In this document: one piece after another, positions 12,521 to 24,029 of the stretch | Layout: each line of letters starts with the position of its first letter | Numbering within the stretch: the first letter of the stretch is position 1 | Assembly (NCBI GenBank): GCA_035771175.1 | Contig: CM069594.1 | Span: forward strand, 10,354,620 to 10,418,619 | DNA: 64,000 nucleotides | Source of the DNA: Paratinospora sagittata | Lineage: Eukaryota; Streptophyta; Magnoliopsida; Ranunculales; Menispermaceae | Reading direction: 5' to 3' | Notes under the pieces: generated by a model | The model's input: only the letters and a program-made list of their open reading frames with translations | Told to the model about the DNA's origin: nothing | The model's database searches: none | Made by a program: the position numbers and the translations under genes

Positions 12521-14056
12521 CCACTAGCCAAGTAGTTTACATAGTCCGCGAACCATGGAGGCTTGACCTTCACCTCATAAAATTGTTCATCTAGGAAGAG
12601 TTCTTGAACTGGGCAATCATCCTCTTTTTCTTCATTTTGTAACCTTGATAAGTGATCTGCCACAACATTTTCACTCCCCTTCTTATCCTTGATCTCAAGA
12701 TCAAACTCTTTGAGTAACATGATCCATCTTATCAATCTAGGCTTGGCATCTTTCTTGGAAAACAAGTACCGGATAGCCGCATGGTCGGTGTAGACAATCA
12801 CCTTCGACCCAATGATGTAGCATAAGAATTTGTCACAAGCAAATACTACCTCGAGTAATTCCTTCTCTGTTGTTGTGTAATTTTATTGGGCATCACCAAG
12901 GGTACGACTTAGATAGTAAATTGCCCATAACAACCTCTCTCTTCTTTGGCCAAGAACCGCGCCAATAGCATAGTCACTTCATCGCACATGATCTCAAATT
13001 GTTCTTCCCAATTAGGCCCCACCATGATAGGAGCAAAAATAAGAGCTTGCTTGAGATGCTCAAAAGCTTTCACACATTCTTCATTGAAGAAAAAGGTTGA
13101 TCATTTTCAAGAAGATGGCAAAGAGGTTTGGTTATCTTGGAGAAGTCCTTAATAAACTTTCTATAGAAACCCGCATGTCCCAAGAAGCTTCGAATTCCTT
13201 TGACATTTGTTGGGTAAGTGAGCTTCTCAATGACCACAATCTTGGCTTTATCAACCTCTAATCCCTTAGAAGACACTCAATGGCCAAGGACAATCCCCTA
13301 TTGGACCATGAAATGACATTTCTCCCAATTTAGAACCAAGTTCTTATCTTCACATCTTTGCAACACCAAAGCCAAAATTTTCAAACAGTGATCAAATGAA
13401 GAACCAAAGACAGAGAAGTCATCCATGAATACCTCCATAATGTTCTCCACCCTGTCAGCAAAGATAGACATCATACACCTCTGAAAACTAGTTGGAGCAT
13501 TGCGCATATCAAATGACATTCTTCTGAAGGCAAATGTACCATAGGGACAAGTGAAAGTTGTCTTCTCTTGATCTTCTAGGGCTATTGCAATCTGATTGTA
13601 CCTCGAGTACCCATCAAGAAAATAGTAATGTTGGAAACCCGCTAGCCTGTCAAGCATCTGATCAATGAAAGGAAAGGAAAAATGATCCTTCCTTGTGGCT
13701 TTGTTCAATTTTCTATAATCAATGCAAACTCGCCATCCAATTATTGTCCTTGTAGAGATCAACTCATCATTCTCATTTTTCACCATTGTGATGTCACCCT
13801 TCTTAGGTACCACCTGAACTGGGCTTACCCAAGAACTGTCAGATATTGCATAAATGATCCTTGCCTTCAACCATTTAAGGATTTCTGCCTTCACTACTTC
13901 TTTCATAGTTGGGTTCAATCTCCTTTGATGCTCCACTGTTGGCTTGTAAAACTCTTCCATCATAATCATATGCATACAAATTGTAGGGCTTATACCCTTG
14001 ATATCTGCTATAGACCACCCAATAGCACTCTTATGTTCTCTCAAAATCCTCAACAA
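12521..14056 (-). pseudogene. F: reverse transcriptase and RNase H (broken)
   Basis: RT begins with SAIGWSIADIKGISPTICMH, the conserved Athila/Tat RT entry, in a 252-codon open stretch (14056-13298). Visible motifs are SSWVSPVQVVPKKGG-like residues, [16 protein letters not shown], and the catalytic FMDD at residues 210-213 (FMDDFSVFG). It ends in a stop at HFMVQ. RT continues at 13276-13070 (..[22 protein letters not shown]). RNase H is partly legible at 12801-12520 ([32 protein letters not shown]), with several stops around 12810-13070. Not functional. Confidence 0.85.
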
Positions 14057-15182
14057 TTTCTCTTCTTGTGTCCCAAAAGTGCATATCTCAAATGATCTGG
14101 CAATGGCTTCAACTCTGGTGCTGGAACTTTCAATTCTTGAGAAGAGGCTACTTCTTTAATGATCTCAATCTTCACTTGTGGAGATTCTTCAATAGCCGCT
14201 TCAAGAGCCATAATATAATGCCTATCTTCATCATTTACCACCAAATTTTCAATTATTGAATGGACAAGGCATCTCTCTAAGAAATCAACCGGTCTCATCT
14301 CCCTTTTTAACTCTTGATGCATTTCACAACAACATCCACTTTACAGCTTGAGCTTTTCTTTGCTGGAAATCTCAAGGATTTGTAGATATTGAAAACAACC
14401 TCTTCATCATTAACTCTCAAAGTGAGCTCTCCCTTGTGCACATCGATTAAGGCCCAACCAGTTGAAAGGAAAAGTCTTCCAAGAATGAGTGGAATGTCGT
14501 CATCTTCCTCCATATCAAGCACTACAAAATCAACGGGGAAGATAAACTTGTCCTCTTTCACTAATACGTCTTCAATAATGCCTCTTGGATGTGTGATGGA
14601 CCGATCCGCCAACTGCAATGATATTGTGGTAGGCTTCACTTCACCTAAACCGACCTTTATGAAAACAGACAAAGGCATTAAGTTAATGCTAGCACCAAGA
14701 TCACACAAAACTTTATCAAAAGAAGAGGCACCAATTACACAAGGAATAGTAAAATTTCTTGGATCTTCGATTTTCTATGGTAGCTTCTTCTGCAAGATGG
14801 CACTTCATTCTTCTGTCAACTTGACTATTTCAAACTCCTCAGGCCTCATGTTCTTGGATATCACATCTTTCATAAACTTGACATAATTGGAAATTTGCTC
14901 CAAAGCATCTGCAAAAGGTATGTTGATGTGAATTTTCTTGAAAATATCCAAAAATTTAGCAAACTGATCATCTATCTTTTTCTTTGCAAATCTTTGAGGA
15001 TACGGGATGGGAATTTTTAGGATAGGCGGGTTGTCCGAAAAAGTAATGCAACCCGGTACATAGTCATCTTTTTTCGCCTCTTTCCCTTTTTCATTGGCAA
15101 CTTCTTTGCCTTTGTTCTGACTTTCCTCTTTTTGAACCTCTTGTGAATCATCTTTTTGAACTTGTGTGGATGATGAAGGAGT
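14050..15182 (-). pseudogene. F: gag C-terminus, aspartic protease and linker to RT
   Basis: Reading continues from 33911 across element G at the GGAGT target site (..SPSIPTSSPTP | SSSTQVQKDDSQ). A Lys/Glu-rich stretch is followed by PPILKIPIPYPQRF and IPFADALEQI (15000-14890), a stop near 14775, then the protease with CDLGASINLMPLSV (14708-14665; DLGA instead of DSGA, as in Athila) and IPLILGRLFLSTG (about 14490-14455). A stop follows at 14307. The next frame (14322-14050) holds an acidic linker ending LKPLPDHLRYALLG, normal before Athila RT. Two or three disabling changes. Confidence 0.83.
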
Positions 15183-15700
15183 TGTTGGCCTAAGTGATTT
15201 TTCACTTAGAAATCCCTTAAGTGTTTTGATGCTAACAAACAATATAACTATGGTGTTAATGGTTAAATTGAGTATATTTCAGAACCAAAGATCAAGATCA
15301 AGGCCAATGCAAGACTCAAGCTCGTTCATGATCAAATATATCAAGTTAAAGTTAAGAAGACATATTTGGCTTTCATAAAGTAAAGGCAAGGTGGCAAGTC
15401 AAGCAAAGTCATGAAGAAGTCAACCCGAGATCAAGCAATGAATTGTAATTGTTTTAGATTCTCTTAGGTTGTAGGTTTCTGTTTGTGCACCCAAGAGGGG
15501 GGTGAATTGGGTGTGATGGTCAAATTAAAACTTTTCCAATGACTTAGTGATATACTTTGGTACAATGGAATTAAATGCACATAACTACCATAAAGTAAAA
15601 TGCATAAAGTTAAGAACATTAGGATTTATAGTGGTTCGCCCAAGCCTACGTCCACTACCTAATCTCCTGATTAGGACTTTCTCAATCCACTAATTGATTC

Positions 15701-17109
15701 TGTCACACCCCGCCTGGACACGCCTAAACCGACGGTACACTCGCGGGCGGGGTGTGCATTTGGAACAATAACAATGATAACAACAGAGTGCGCAACGAAA
15801 ATATAAAACACACAGTACAAATCTGATTTCATTTAATTCAGAATATTTTTGTACATAATATGGTCAAGGGAACATACTCCTCAAAATCCCCAATGAATCA
15901 TACAAAGGGTACAAAATGTGAGCCCCATAACCTGCACCCAGTCTACCCTAATTTCCTGTGAAAGATTGGATAATAATGGAGTGAGCTTAACGTGCCCAGT
16001 GGGTAAATAATGCGTGAGTATAACAATTAATAAAGCATACTTCAATTTCAAATATCTTAAATACACATGTGAGCATCATAATCAATCAATATGTATGTAT
16101 GCATGACACCGTCTCGTAATGGTTTGATGAACGTACATCGCCTGAGTTCACGTACAGGTGTCCTTTCCCGGGAGTAGCCAGGTTCTCACTGTACGTCCCT
16201 CCTCAGGAACGATGCTCTGGATTCACGTACTGATGTCCCTCCCCGGGCGTAGCCGGGTTCTCATGTACGTCCCTCTCCAGAAAAATGTAATGAATGGCGA
16301 GCAATGCTCCTAACTATTCTATGAGTCATAAACCATATACGTCCCTAGGTGGTGATATGTATGATGCCAATACATGAACTGGTCTAGTCTACTGGTCTGG
16401 TCTTTTCTTGATATTTAGACTGACTTTGGCAACATCTAGTGATCCTTATCAGAGTCGGTATCACGACGTGCAAGGTTAGGACATTCAGTATTACATGTAT
16501 AAGCTGATAGCTTTCAATAAGACTAACTAGATCAGTCTCCAATTGAGAGGTGAGACACTAGGTCTACTTAAATAACCAATCGCCTAGAGCAGCCTGCTGC
16601 CTCCCGTTCACTATTTAAAGTTACTGAGGACAAGATCGAGTCTAGTTGAGTTAGATTGACCACAAATCTGGCATTATAACAGTATAATATGTCAATTCCA
16701 AGTGTACAAGCATAAGTGCGGCAGTATAAACATTATATGACATAATGTAGTGTAAATGAACAGTAGACATAATAATAATTGAATGTAAACTTTAATAAAA
16801 GTTATAAAACACGCAAACCTATGTTTCGTTCCTCACCTTCAGATAAGAACTTCTTCTTTTTCAGATCTGACGCTTTTCTCCGGACAGAACTTCGCCGTAC
16901 TGCACTGAGAATCTCGGACAGAGAGTCTCAAAAGACTAAAAACTCAAAATGAGTAAAAAGAGGAGGAAAAATCACAATTTGGAGTGAATTTGGTGTGAAA
17001 AATGAAGAGGGAAGGGTTGGTTTATATAGAGTTTTTGGCGCCTGGACTTCCAGGCACATATGCCCAAAATAATAATAATTTTTTTTTTTGTGAAATACAG
17101 GGTATTACA
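15701..17109 (-). repeat. A 3' LTR (1409 bp)
   Basis: On the minus strand it starts TGTAATACCCTGTATTTCAC and ends GGGGTGTGACA. It contains TTATATAG promoter-like sequence (about 17021-17030), the GAGACTCTC block downstream, and the CGGGTTCTC..GTACGTCCCT repeats (16150-16270). It carries only one degenerate unit of the 20-bp GCGCCTGAACG repeat that is expanded in B. The 300 bp lost from the 5' LTR is still present here (about 16690-16985). Confidence 0.93.
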
Positions 17110-17122
17110 CTCTACCCCCCTT
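17110..17122 (-). other. A polypurine tract
   Basis: AAGGGGGGTAGAG on the minus strand, directly before the 3' LTR (TGTAATACC). It would be the RNase H-resistant primer for plus-strand DNA synthesis. The same string is found at the same place in B and D. Confidence 0.9.
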
Positions 17123-17148
17123 AAAGGGATTTTGCCCTTGAAATCAAT

Positions 17149-17271
17149 TCAAGTAGTTATGATGGTTATCTGCTTGAGATCAACTGCCGGCGTCTTCTCT
17201 AGCGAGTTCAGGATGGTGCTTGTATGGTCCCTGAGTGCATCACGATATCCATGGATATTAGTTTCAGACAC
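17149..17271 (-). pseudogene. A: remnant of the small 3' ORF between chromodomain and polypurine tract
   Basis: Forty codons to a TGA. The first codon is GTG where B and D have ATG (GTGTCTGAAACTAAT against ATGTCTGAAAATAAT in B). It starts VSETNIHGYRDA, matching MSENNINGYSDA in B and MSNNNTD in D. It is shortened by an internal deletion relative to the 176-codon version in D. Function unknown. Confidence 0.55.
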
Positions 17272-17368
17272 CGGCGTAGTTATTCAAGTGAAACAACGTA
17301 TTAAGATAGGTGTAAACAAAGTTTCATCATTTTATTGATAAGTGAGTATAGTACAATATATCACATCA

Positions 17369-20300
17369 TCAGTTGGGGCTAGAAAACAATTCATGGTATT
17401 TCTATTTAATTGTTGCTTCTAGTTCCCATGTTGCTTCCTCGATGTCGTGGTGATACCAGAGCACCTTCACAAGTGGTATGCTACGTCGTCTTAGTTCTTG
17501 AGTTTTTCTATCCAAAATCTGTATCGCTCTCTCCTGATACTTATTTCCTTCCTCAACCCAAACCTCGACTAAAGGGATGATATGCGAAGGATCAGGACGA
17601 TACTTGCGAAGCATAGATACGTGAAAAACGTCATGAACTTTCGGCATGGACGATGGAAGGGACAGACGATAAGCAAGTTTTCCAATACGTTCAATGATCT
17701 GAAATGGGCCTATATACCTCGGGAAAAGATTTCCTTTGATCCCAAAGCGTTTGACACCTCTCGTGGGCTGAACTTTTAGAAAAAAAAAAGGTCCCCCTTA
17801 TCAAATTCTAGAGGTTGTCTCCGCTTGTCAGCATAACTCTTCTGTCGACTTTGTGCAACACGAAGTCGTTCCTTTACTAGTGTGATCTTCTCAGAAGTCT
17901 CTTGAACTAGTTCAGGGCCTAACTGCGGTCGATCTGCCATATCTAACCAGCATATCGGAGATTTGCAAGGCCGACCATAGAGAACCTCGTATGGTGCCAT
18001 GCCGATACTAGTTTGGGAGCTGTTGTTGTATGGAAACTCAGCTAAATGTAAATACTTTGCCCATCCGTCATTAAAGTCCAAAATGCAACACCGTAACATG
18101 TCTTCTAAGATTTGGATAAGCCTCTCTGACTGCCCATCAGTCTGAGGGTGGAAGGCTGTGCTCATAGTGATCTTAGAACCCATTCTATTATGGAAGTTTT
18201 TCCAAAAGTTGGATGTGAATCGAGGATCTCGATTAGAGACGATCGTGAGTGGTATGCCATGAAGGCATATGATCTCTCTTTCATATAGTTCTGCAAGTTT
18301 GGCGGGGTTATCCGTGAACTTTATTGGCAAGAAGTGTGCAGACTTTGTAAGTCTGTCAATGATAACCCAGATAACATCTTGCCCTTTATTGTTTCGAGGT
18401 AAGGCCGTGACAAAATTCATTGCGATGTTCTCCCATTTCCATTCTCCAATAGGTAACGGCTGGAGAAGTCCAGAGGGAAGTCTTCGTTCTGCCTTAACTT
18501 TCTTGTACATCTTGTCACCCCCAGGATGCATAGCATACCTCGAACAGTGCATCTCAGTGAGCACATCGTTTTGAACCTCAGGATCGTTCGGTAGACATAG
18601 ACGTTTTTTATAAAAAACAGCTCCGTCTTCAGAAACTGACCGTAAAGGTAATGACGCCATAACTTTAGTGCAAACACAACAGCTGCAAGTTCCAAGTCAT
18701 GTGTTGGGTAATTACCCTCATGAATCTTTAGTTGCCTCGAGGCATATGCCACAACTTTGCCTTCTTGCATTAGTACGACACCTAAGCCTTGAAGAGAGGC
18801 GTCGGTGTATAGTGAAAATCCAATTGCATTTCTTGGGGTGATAAGTACAGGTGTCGTCGTGAGGCGTTTCTTCAAGTCTTGAAATGATGCTTCACAGGCG
18901 GGATTCCAGATGAATCGCACGTCTTTTCGAGTGAGCTTGGTCATAGGTTCAGCAATTTTTGAGAAGTCCTTGATGAAGCGTCTGTAATAGCCAGCCAAAC
19001 CAAGAAAACTCCTAATCTGAGTAACAGTGGTAGGCCGCTTCCAATTTAAAACTGCTTCAACCTTAGCAGGATCTACCTCAATGCCATTACCTGAAACCAC
19101 ATGGCCTAGGAATTGAACTCTCTTTGCCCAAAATTCGCACTTACTCAACTTTGCATACAGTTGGTGGCTTCTCAAGGTCTGGAGGACGATCTTCAAATGT
19201 ATTTTATGGTCTTCCTCGGTTGAAGAATATATCAAGATGTCGTCCACAAAAACCATCACAAATCGGTCTAAGTATAACCTGAATATGCGATTCATCAAAT
19301 CCATGAATGCAGCAGGTGCATTTGTTAGAACGAACGGCATGACCAAGAACTCGTTGTGATCGTATCGAGTCCTAAATGTCATCTTGGTGATGTCCGACTC
19401 TCGGATCCGGAGTTGGTGATAACCGGACCATAAATCAATCTTAGAGAAGTATTTGGCATCTCTAAGTTGGTCGAACAAGTCATCGATCTTGGGCAATGGA
19501 TATCTATTCTTGATGGTGACGTTATTCAACTTGCGATAGTCGATGCAAAGTTGTAACGAACCATCCTTTTTGCAAACAAACAGAACTGGAGCGCCCTAGG
19601 GTGATGAACTCTTTCGGATGAAGCCATTACTCCCTAATTTCTTTAGTTGTTTGTCTAATTCGACCAGCTCGACATTTGACATTCTGTATGGTAGAATTGA
19701 GATAGGCCCTGTCCCGGGTATGAGGTTGATCTCAAAATCAAATTCCCTAACTGGAGGTAGACCAGGAAGGTTATTTAGAAAGACTGTTGGGAATTCAGAT
19801 ATGACTGGAACATCGTGTACTTCGAGGGGGTATAGTGCTAGTGATTTATTTCCGTCATCAAGGGATAACTCTCGAAGTTGTGATTTGAGAAGTGCAACTG
19901 TTGATTTGTGTATCCATTTCCTTGTTCCCTGAATCTTGACAAACTCTCCTGTAGGCAAGGTTAATTGAATTTGCTTCTTCATACAGTCGATCTTTGCATT
20001 CAGTTGTGCTAGCCAGTCCATGTCGAGGATGATGTCGAAGTCTTCAATATCCATCACAAAAAGATCTGCATATATTATCTGCTCTGACATACGAAGCACA
20101 CATCGCGAACACTGCAAGTTCACGTCAGTACCAGATTCGAACGGTGATGTGACATGGAGTGTGATGTTTGTGGATTCAGGATGCAGGCCTAAATGTCTTA
20201 CCAATGCTGATGATATAAAAAAATGCGTAGCACCTGAATCAAACAAAACATGCACCATTGTATTGAACAAAGGAAAGGTACCTTCGTATACATTATTGTC

Positions 20301-20420
20301 TGGGAGGGGTTGTTGAGTGATGGCATATGCTCTGCCCAGATTACGTTGACCCTGGTTCTGCTGGTTCTGCCTGGGTTGGGCATTAGCAGCAGGTGGTGCT
20401 TGTTGGACTGGAATAGCAGG
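17369..20420 (-). pseudogene. A: pol (protease, RT, partial RNase H, integrase, chromodomain)
   Basis: Protease [13 protein letters not shown] (20248-20210); RT with [14 protein letters not shown], and [10 protein letters not shown] (about 19245-19216); tether [19 protein letters not shown]; RNase [12 protein letters not shown] and ending LWRHYL. There the copy jumps straight to integrase (..[17 protein letters not shown]), losing the RNase H end and the linker. A second, in-frame 78-bp loss removes most of the H2C2 finger ([10 protein letters not shown]). Integrase keeps [18 protein letters not shown] and HPQTDGQSERLIQILED. The C-terminus VHDVFHVSMLRKY..ATWELEATIK is chromodomain-type. Stops: TAG for Trp near 19594, a frame change at about 18600 and a TAG at 17402. 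Confidence 0.9.
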
Positions 20421-21623
20421 AACAGGTTGCTGGAGGTGCGGACAGGCATTTCTTACGTGGCCCTACTGGCCGCAGTTGAAACAAGTAGGCCTGTACTGCT
20501 GATAGTTTTGCTGGCCATTCTGATTGCTCTGTTGGCCTTGCTGATTGTGGTGTCGACCACCACCTCTGTCATTGTCGTTTCTACGACCACCTCTTCCATA
20601 ACGACCTCCACGGCCATGATTTCGGAAACCCTAATGGTTAGGGTTAGAAGGTTCAGCCGCAGGTGTTGTGGCCCCATTCTTTGAAACAGGGGCTGGGAGG
20701 GCTGGGTTTTGATTGTAGTAGGGCTTCTTCTTGTTGCCCTGTTGCGAGCCCTGTTGGAAAAACGTTGCAGGCCGTTTTCCCTTATTCATTCTCTGTTCCT
20801 GTAAGATCTTCTCTTGTTCAAAACTCATGGCCTTGTCAACAACCTCCTTGTAAATCTTGAGATCCAAGATCGACAAGGCTTGTCGAATGTCATGGCGAAG
20901 GCCATTATAAAATTTCTCAGTCTTATCTCGCTCCGTTGAGATGGTGGAGAGAGAGTAGACTGATAATTCTTTGAACTTTTCAGCATATTCCCTGACGGTC
21001 ATGGTGTCCTAGTATAACTTAGCGAATTCCTGGCGCTTCTATTTCGTCACTGCGCTGGGAAAATACTCATCAATAAACATTGACTCGAACTGTTGCCAAG
21101 TCATATCGGCTATGTTGACCCTTGGGTCTTCTTTCACTGTCATCCACGATGTGTTTGCCCCACCAACAAGTTGGTAGGTCGCGAGTGGAATTTTTCGAGT
21201 CTCATCGACTTCCATTGCATCAAGAGCCTTCTTTGACTCATCCAGCCACTTTTGCACCTCATCAGCCTCAATGGTGTCAGCGAAAGTAAGAGGTTGTAGC
21301 CACTTGTATTTAGTAATCCGATCGGTTTGAGCTTTCGACCCAAATTTTACAGGTGCTTGAACCGTGGCAACCTGACTGGCCGCGGTCTCACGAATGGTCG
21401 TTTGAACAGTAACGTTCATCGCCTCAATAAATCTGGCGAAAAAGGTTTCTATGCTTGAAGGCATGGCAAAAGGTGGGGGTGAGGGTGGTATTGCCTGCCC
21501 AGATGTAATGGCAGTGTTAGGTGTGGCCTGTGCTGTTGTCGGAGACGTCGGTTCCTGAATCTCAGGAGGTGCCTCCACTGTTGGACGAACAGTACGTGGC
21601 CTTCCTCTCTTACTGGTTTGCAT
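20421..21623 (-). pseudogene. A: gag (capsid and zinc knuckle)
   Basis: Structural protein of the virus-like particle, which would package element RNA. ATG at 21623, preceded by CCTTGCCAGTGAGAAA. Proline-rich N-terminus, then the Ty3 gag core (ITKYKWLQPLTFADTI..VQKWLDESKKALDAM..MTVREYAEKFKELS), a Gly/Arg-rich part ([13 protein letters not shown]) and a CCHC knuckle CFNCGQ*GHVRNAC with a stop in the knuckle (about 20465). Further stops at 21039 and near 21010, and one near 20630. No frame join to pol is needed in this family; gag and pol appear to be one reading frame. Confidence 0.88.
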
Positions 21624-22401
21624 TTTCTCACTGGCAAGGAAAAATAAAACCAAGATTTAGGAACTATAGCCAAGTATAATGTTATAGTATGCTCAACAAT
21701 AATTTCAAGAGTACTGTAATATTAAAATCACCTATTTTTCTAAGTATAGTGTAAAGTTTTTGTTGAAGAATCACAGAATCTTATATAACTCGTATGTTTG
21801 GCCATGGTGTAAAAACAAGGTTAGAATGTTTAGATAATAAGTACAAAACTTTGCAAGTATTTCAAATGATTTGGGTTTGGTCTTTGTGAACATACTTATA
21901 TAGTTCATTAAAAATCCATACGAGTCATAAGAATTCTAAGATTTGCCTCGGTAAATATCCTGATTTAACGTTCTATCACAATTTTATGCATTCAAACTCT
22001 TACTCTTAGTCTTTTCGATTATTATCCAAGTTCATGTGTCCCATACCACATGACTTTGGTAATAAGGGTGTTAACCAAGTTAAGTTGTATGAACACGGTC
22101 TCTAAAAACATTGGCTGAATAGAAGTTCACTAATAGTATTGTCCAAATTTACTCATCCCATACCATGTAAACTTAGTGATAATATTAGTAATGCAACTTT
22201 CTCCAAATGTTTCTTTCCACACAAGGTCATGGGTTTTCTTACTTCCACATTTTATTTAGTATCCTCCAATTTTGTTATGTCCCATACCATTCCAAAGTTA
22301 GTGATACAAAAGAAAGAATGGTTGTAAGTCGGCCCACCAAAGATAGTCTTTAAACAAAACATTTCATTCATGTATAAAAGAAAAGTTTACAATGTCAGTA
22401 A
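21624..22401 (-). other. A: conserved spacer between ORF1 and gag
   Basis: About 780 bp with no plausible protein, but closely matching the equivalent spacer in B (40478-41260), with a shortened version in C (59128-59414). A motif around GTCCCATACCA..GTTAGTGATA recurs three times (near 22045, 22155 and 22280). The gag-proximal end is a pyrimidine tract and CAG resembling a 3' splice site. It could be an intron end, an internal ribosome entry region or a packaging signal; none can be chosen from sequence alone. Confidence 0.5.
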
Positions 22402-23888
22402 TCAATTTTGATTTCCCTGCCTACTTTTGCTCCTTCTAGATCTCCTGCTAGGTACAGAACGACTACTAACAGAAGGTTGAGAGTTTGCTCGCTCTGCTTC
22501 AAAGTTTTGCATATGTGTTAATATATAATTTTGAGTTGCTCTCATTTCCACCATATTGGATTCCATTTCATTTAACCTTTCAAAAAGGTTAGTAGATTGG
22601 CCCATTGGTGGTTGATGGCTCAATTGTCCCATAGGTGGAGGGTAAACCATAGGCATTGGGGAAGGTATTGGTTGTACGGATGATTCATAGGTGAAAGGTA
22701 ATTGTTTTGAAATAGTGGGCTCATTGGGATGTTCTGCCCTCCAAATTTCGGTGCCGCCCAATATTGTTGTTGTTGGGTTACAGGAACTTGCTGGAATGGT
22801 TGACATGGTACCTCAGGTGTTGGAAACCTTTGGTACGACGTGTTCCAAGCAGGTAGATTTTCTTGAGTACTTTGTCTATTTTGAGGTTGATTTAGGTTGG
22901 TAAATAAATCTTCCTCAGTGAATTGTTGAGTGGTTGGATCATTATTTGGGGCTGGGTTTGATGTGGGATTTTGATTTGGTACTTCTTTGACGGGAATCCT
23001 GCGCCGACTTTTTCGAAGGCAACGTCCATGCTTGTCCCTCATTCTCTCGGCATTTCCTATTGTCATGCCGAATACTTCCTCGTCAGAGACTCACCCCCCT
23101 GGAACATATATCTTGAAGATGGAAGATGTTGTAACTGACTCAACGATTTGTCTCGAAGTCCCATCAAAAGTGTCGATGTTTACTTCGCATAGCATCCTCA
23201 TGATCAAGATTCCGTAACCGAGGAATTCCTTTCTTAAAGGGTTTTGAATCACCCTCAACATTTGTTGGATGATGATGTGTGGTAGGGAGACCTTTATTTC
23301 TTTCTCTATGCAATATAACACGAGAAGTTGGGCTTTTGACATAGTGCCAGTAGGCCTCCTTTCTGGCAAGATGTTGCCGAACACGATCTTTCCAAGGCCG
23401 GAAAGAGATGGCTTAAGATAATTGTTTGGGAGGTTGGTGAAGGTCGATTGAATGTATGGCTCCTTGGTGAGGGAATTGAATAATTGTTCATTAGACTCTG
23501 CAATCTCTGTAATTGTCTGCGGTTCATGTGGATCAATAATTCTTTCCTCAATCGGAATCTTCATAAGTCGAGCGATGATTTCGACGTTGATAAGAATTTT
23601 TATCCCCATAACTGTTGTCTCCAATACAGGGCTGATTCCCTCTTTTGGAAGTCCTACGTAATTCATGGCTTCGTAGAAGGATCTTTCCAAGTTGTAAGAG
23701 ACTTGGCCCTCAACCTTTGTTATGTTCAACCAACCCACAGCTGCGAGTTTGTTGTGAAGGATTGGGTGGAGGCGGAGATCTCTGTTGTCGATGCTCCTCA
23801 TGGTCATAACCTCCCTTTTGGACAATTCCTTGAGTCTAGTGGGAATTGGTTCCCTGCTAGTGGAAGTTGCTCCTTCACTTGAGGTCAT
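22402..23888 (-). pseudogene. A: ORF1, extra gene between primer site and gag
   Basis: Not a known part of the standard gag-pol plan. Start ATG at 23888 (MTSSEGATSTSREPIPTR), conserved in B (MASREGP) and C (MTSSEGT). It reads about 495 codons with a TGA at 23091 and a frameshift near 22670. N-terminal half: FYEAMNYVGLP..LETTVMGIKI..IIARLMKIP.., then NILPER..MSKAQLLVLYCIEKEIKVSLPHII, which resembles the plant-specific 'putative plant transposon protein' domain (from memory). Then a basic patch RCLRKSRRR, a long Pro/Gln/Asn-rich linker, a heptad-rich stretch (LFERLNEMESNMVEMR) and an Arg/Ser-rich tail (SRSVPSRRSRRSKSR). Function unknown. Confidence 0.75.
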
Positions 23889-24029
23889 TCTTTGCTGAAA
23901 GGAAAATAAATTTGTGAAAGACACAAAATATATTCCTAACATTTTTAAGATTTATGCTTTGTCGGTTGGATAATATTTTATATTTTTCTCTTGATGTTTA
24001 TGCCAACATGTAAGCAAAATTTTTCATTA

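Noticed and set aside
13682..14095. Plus-strand 137-codon frame
   Set aside because: Lies opposite F reverse transcriptase, whose minus-strand motifs are clear; a shadow frame.
20250..20684. Plus-strand 144-codon hydrophobic frame (Leu/Val/Ser/Thr-rich)
   Set aside because: Antisense of the Gly/Arg/Gln-rich gag region of A; the same shadow appears opposite B gag and C gag. Apparent membrane character is a by-product.
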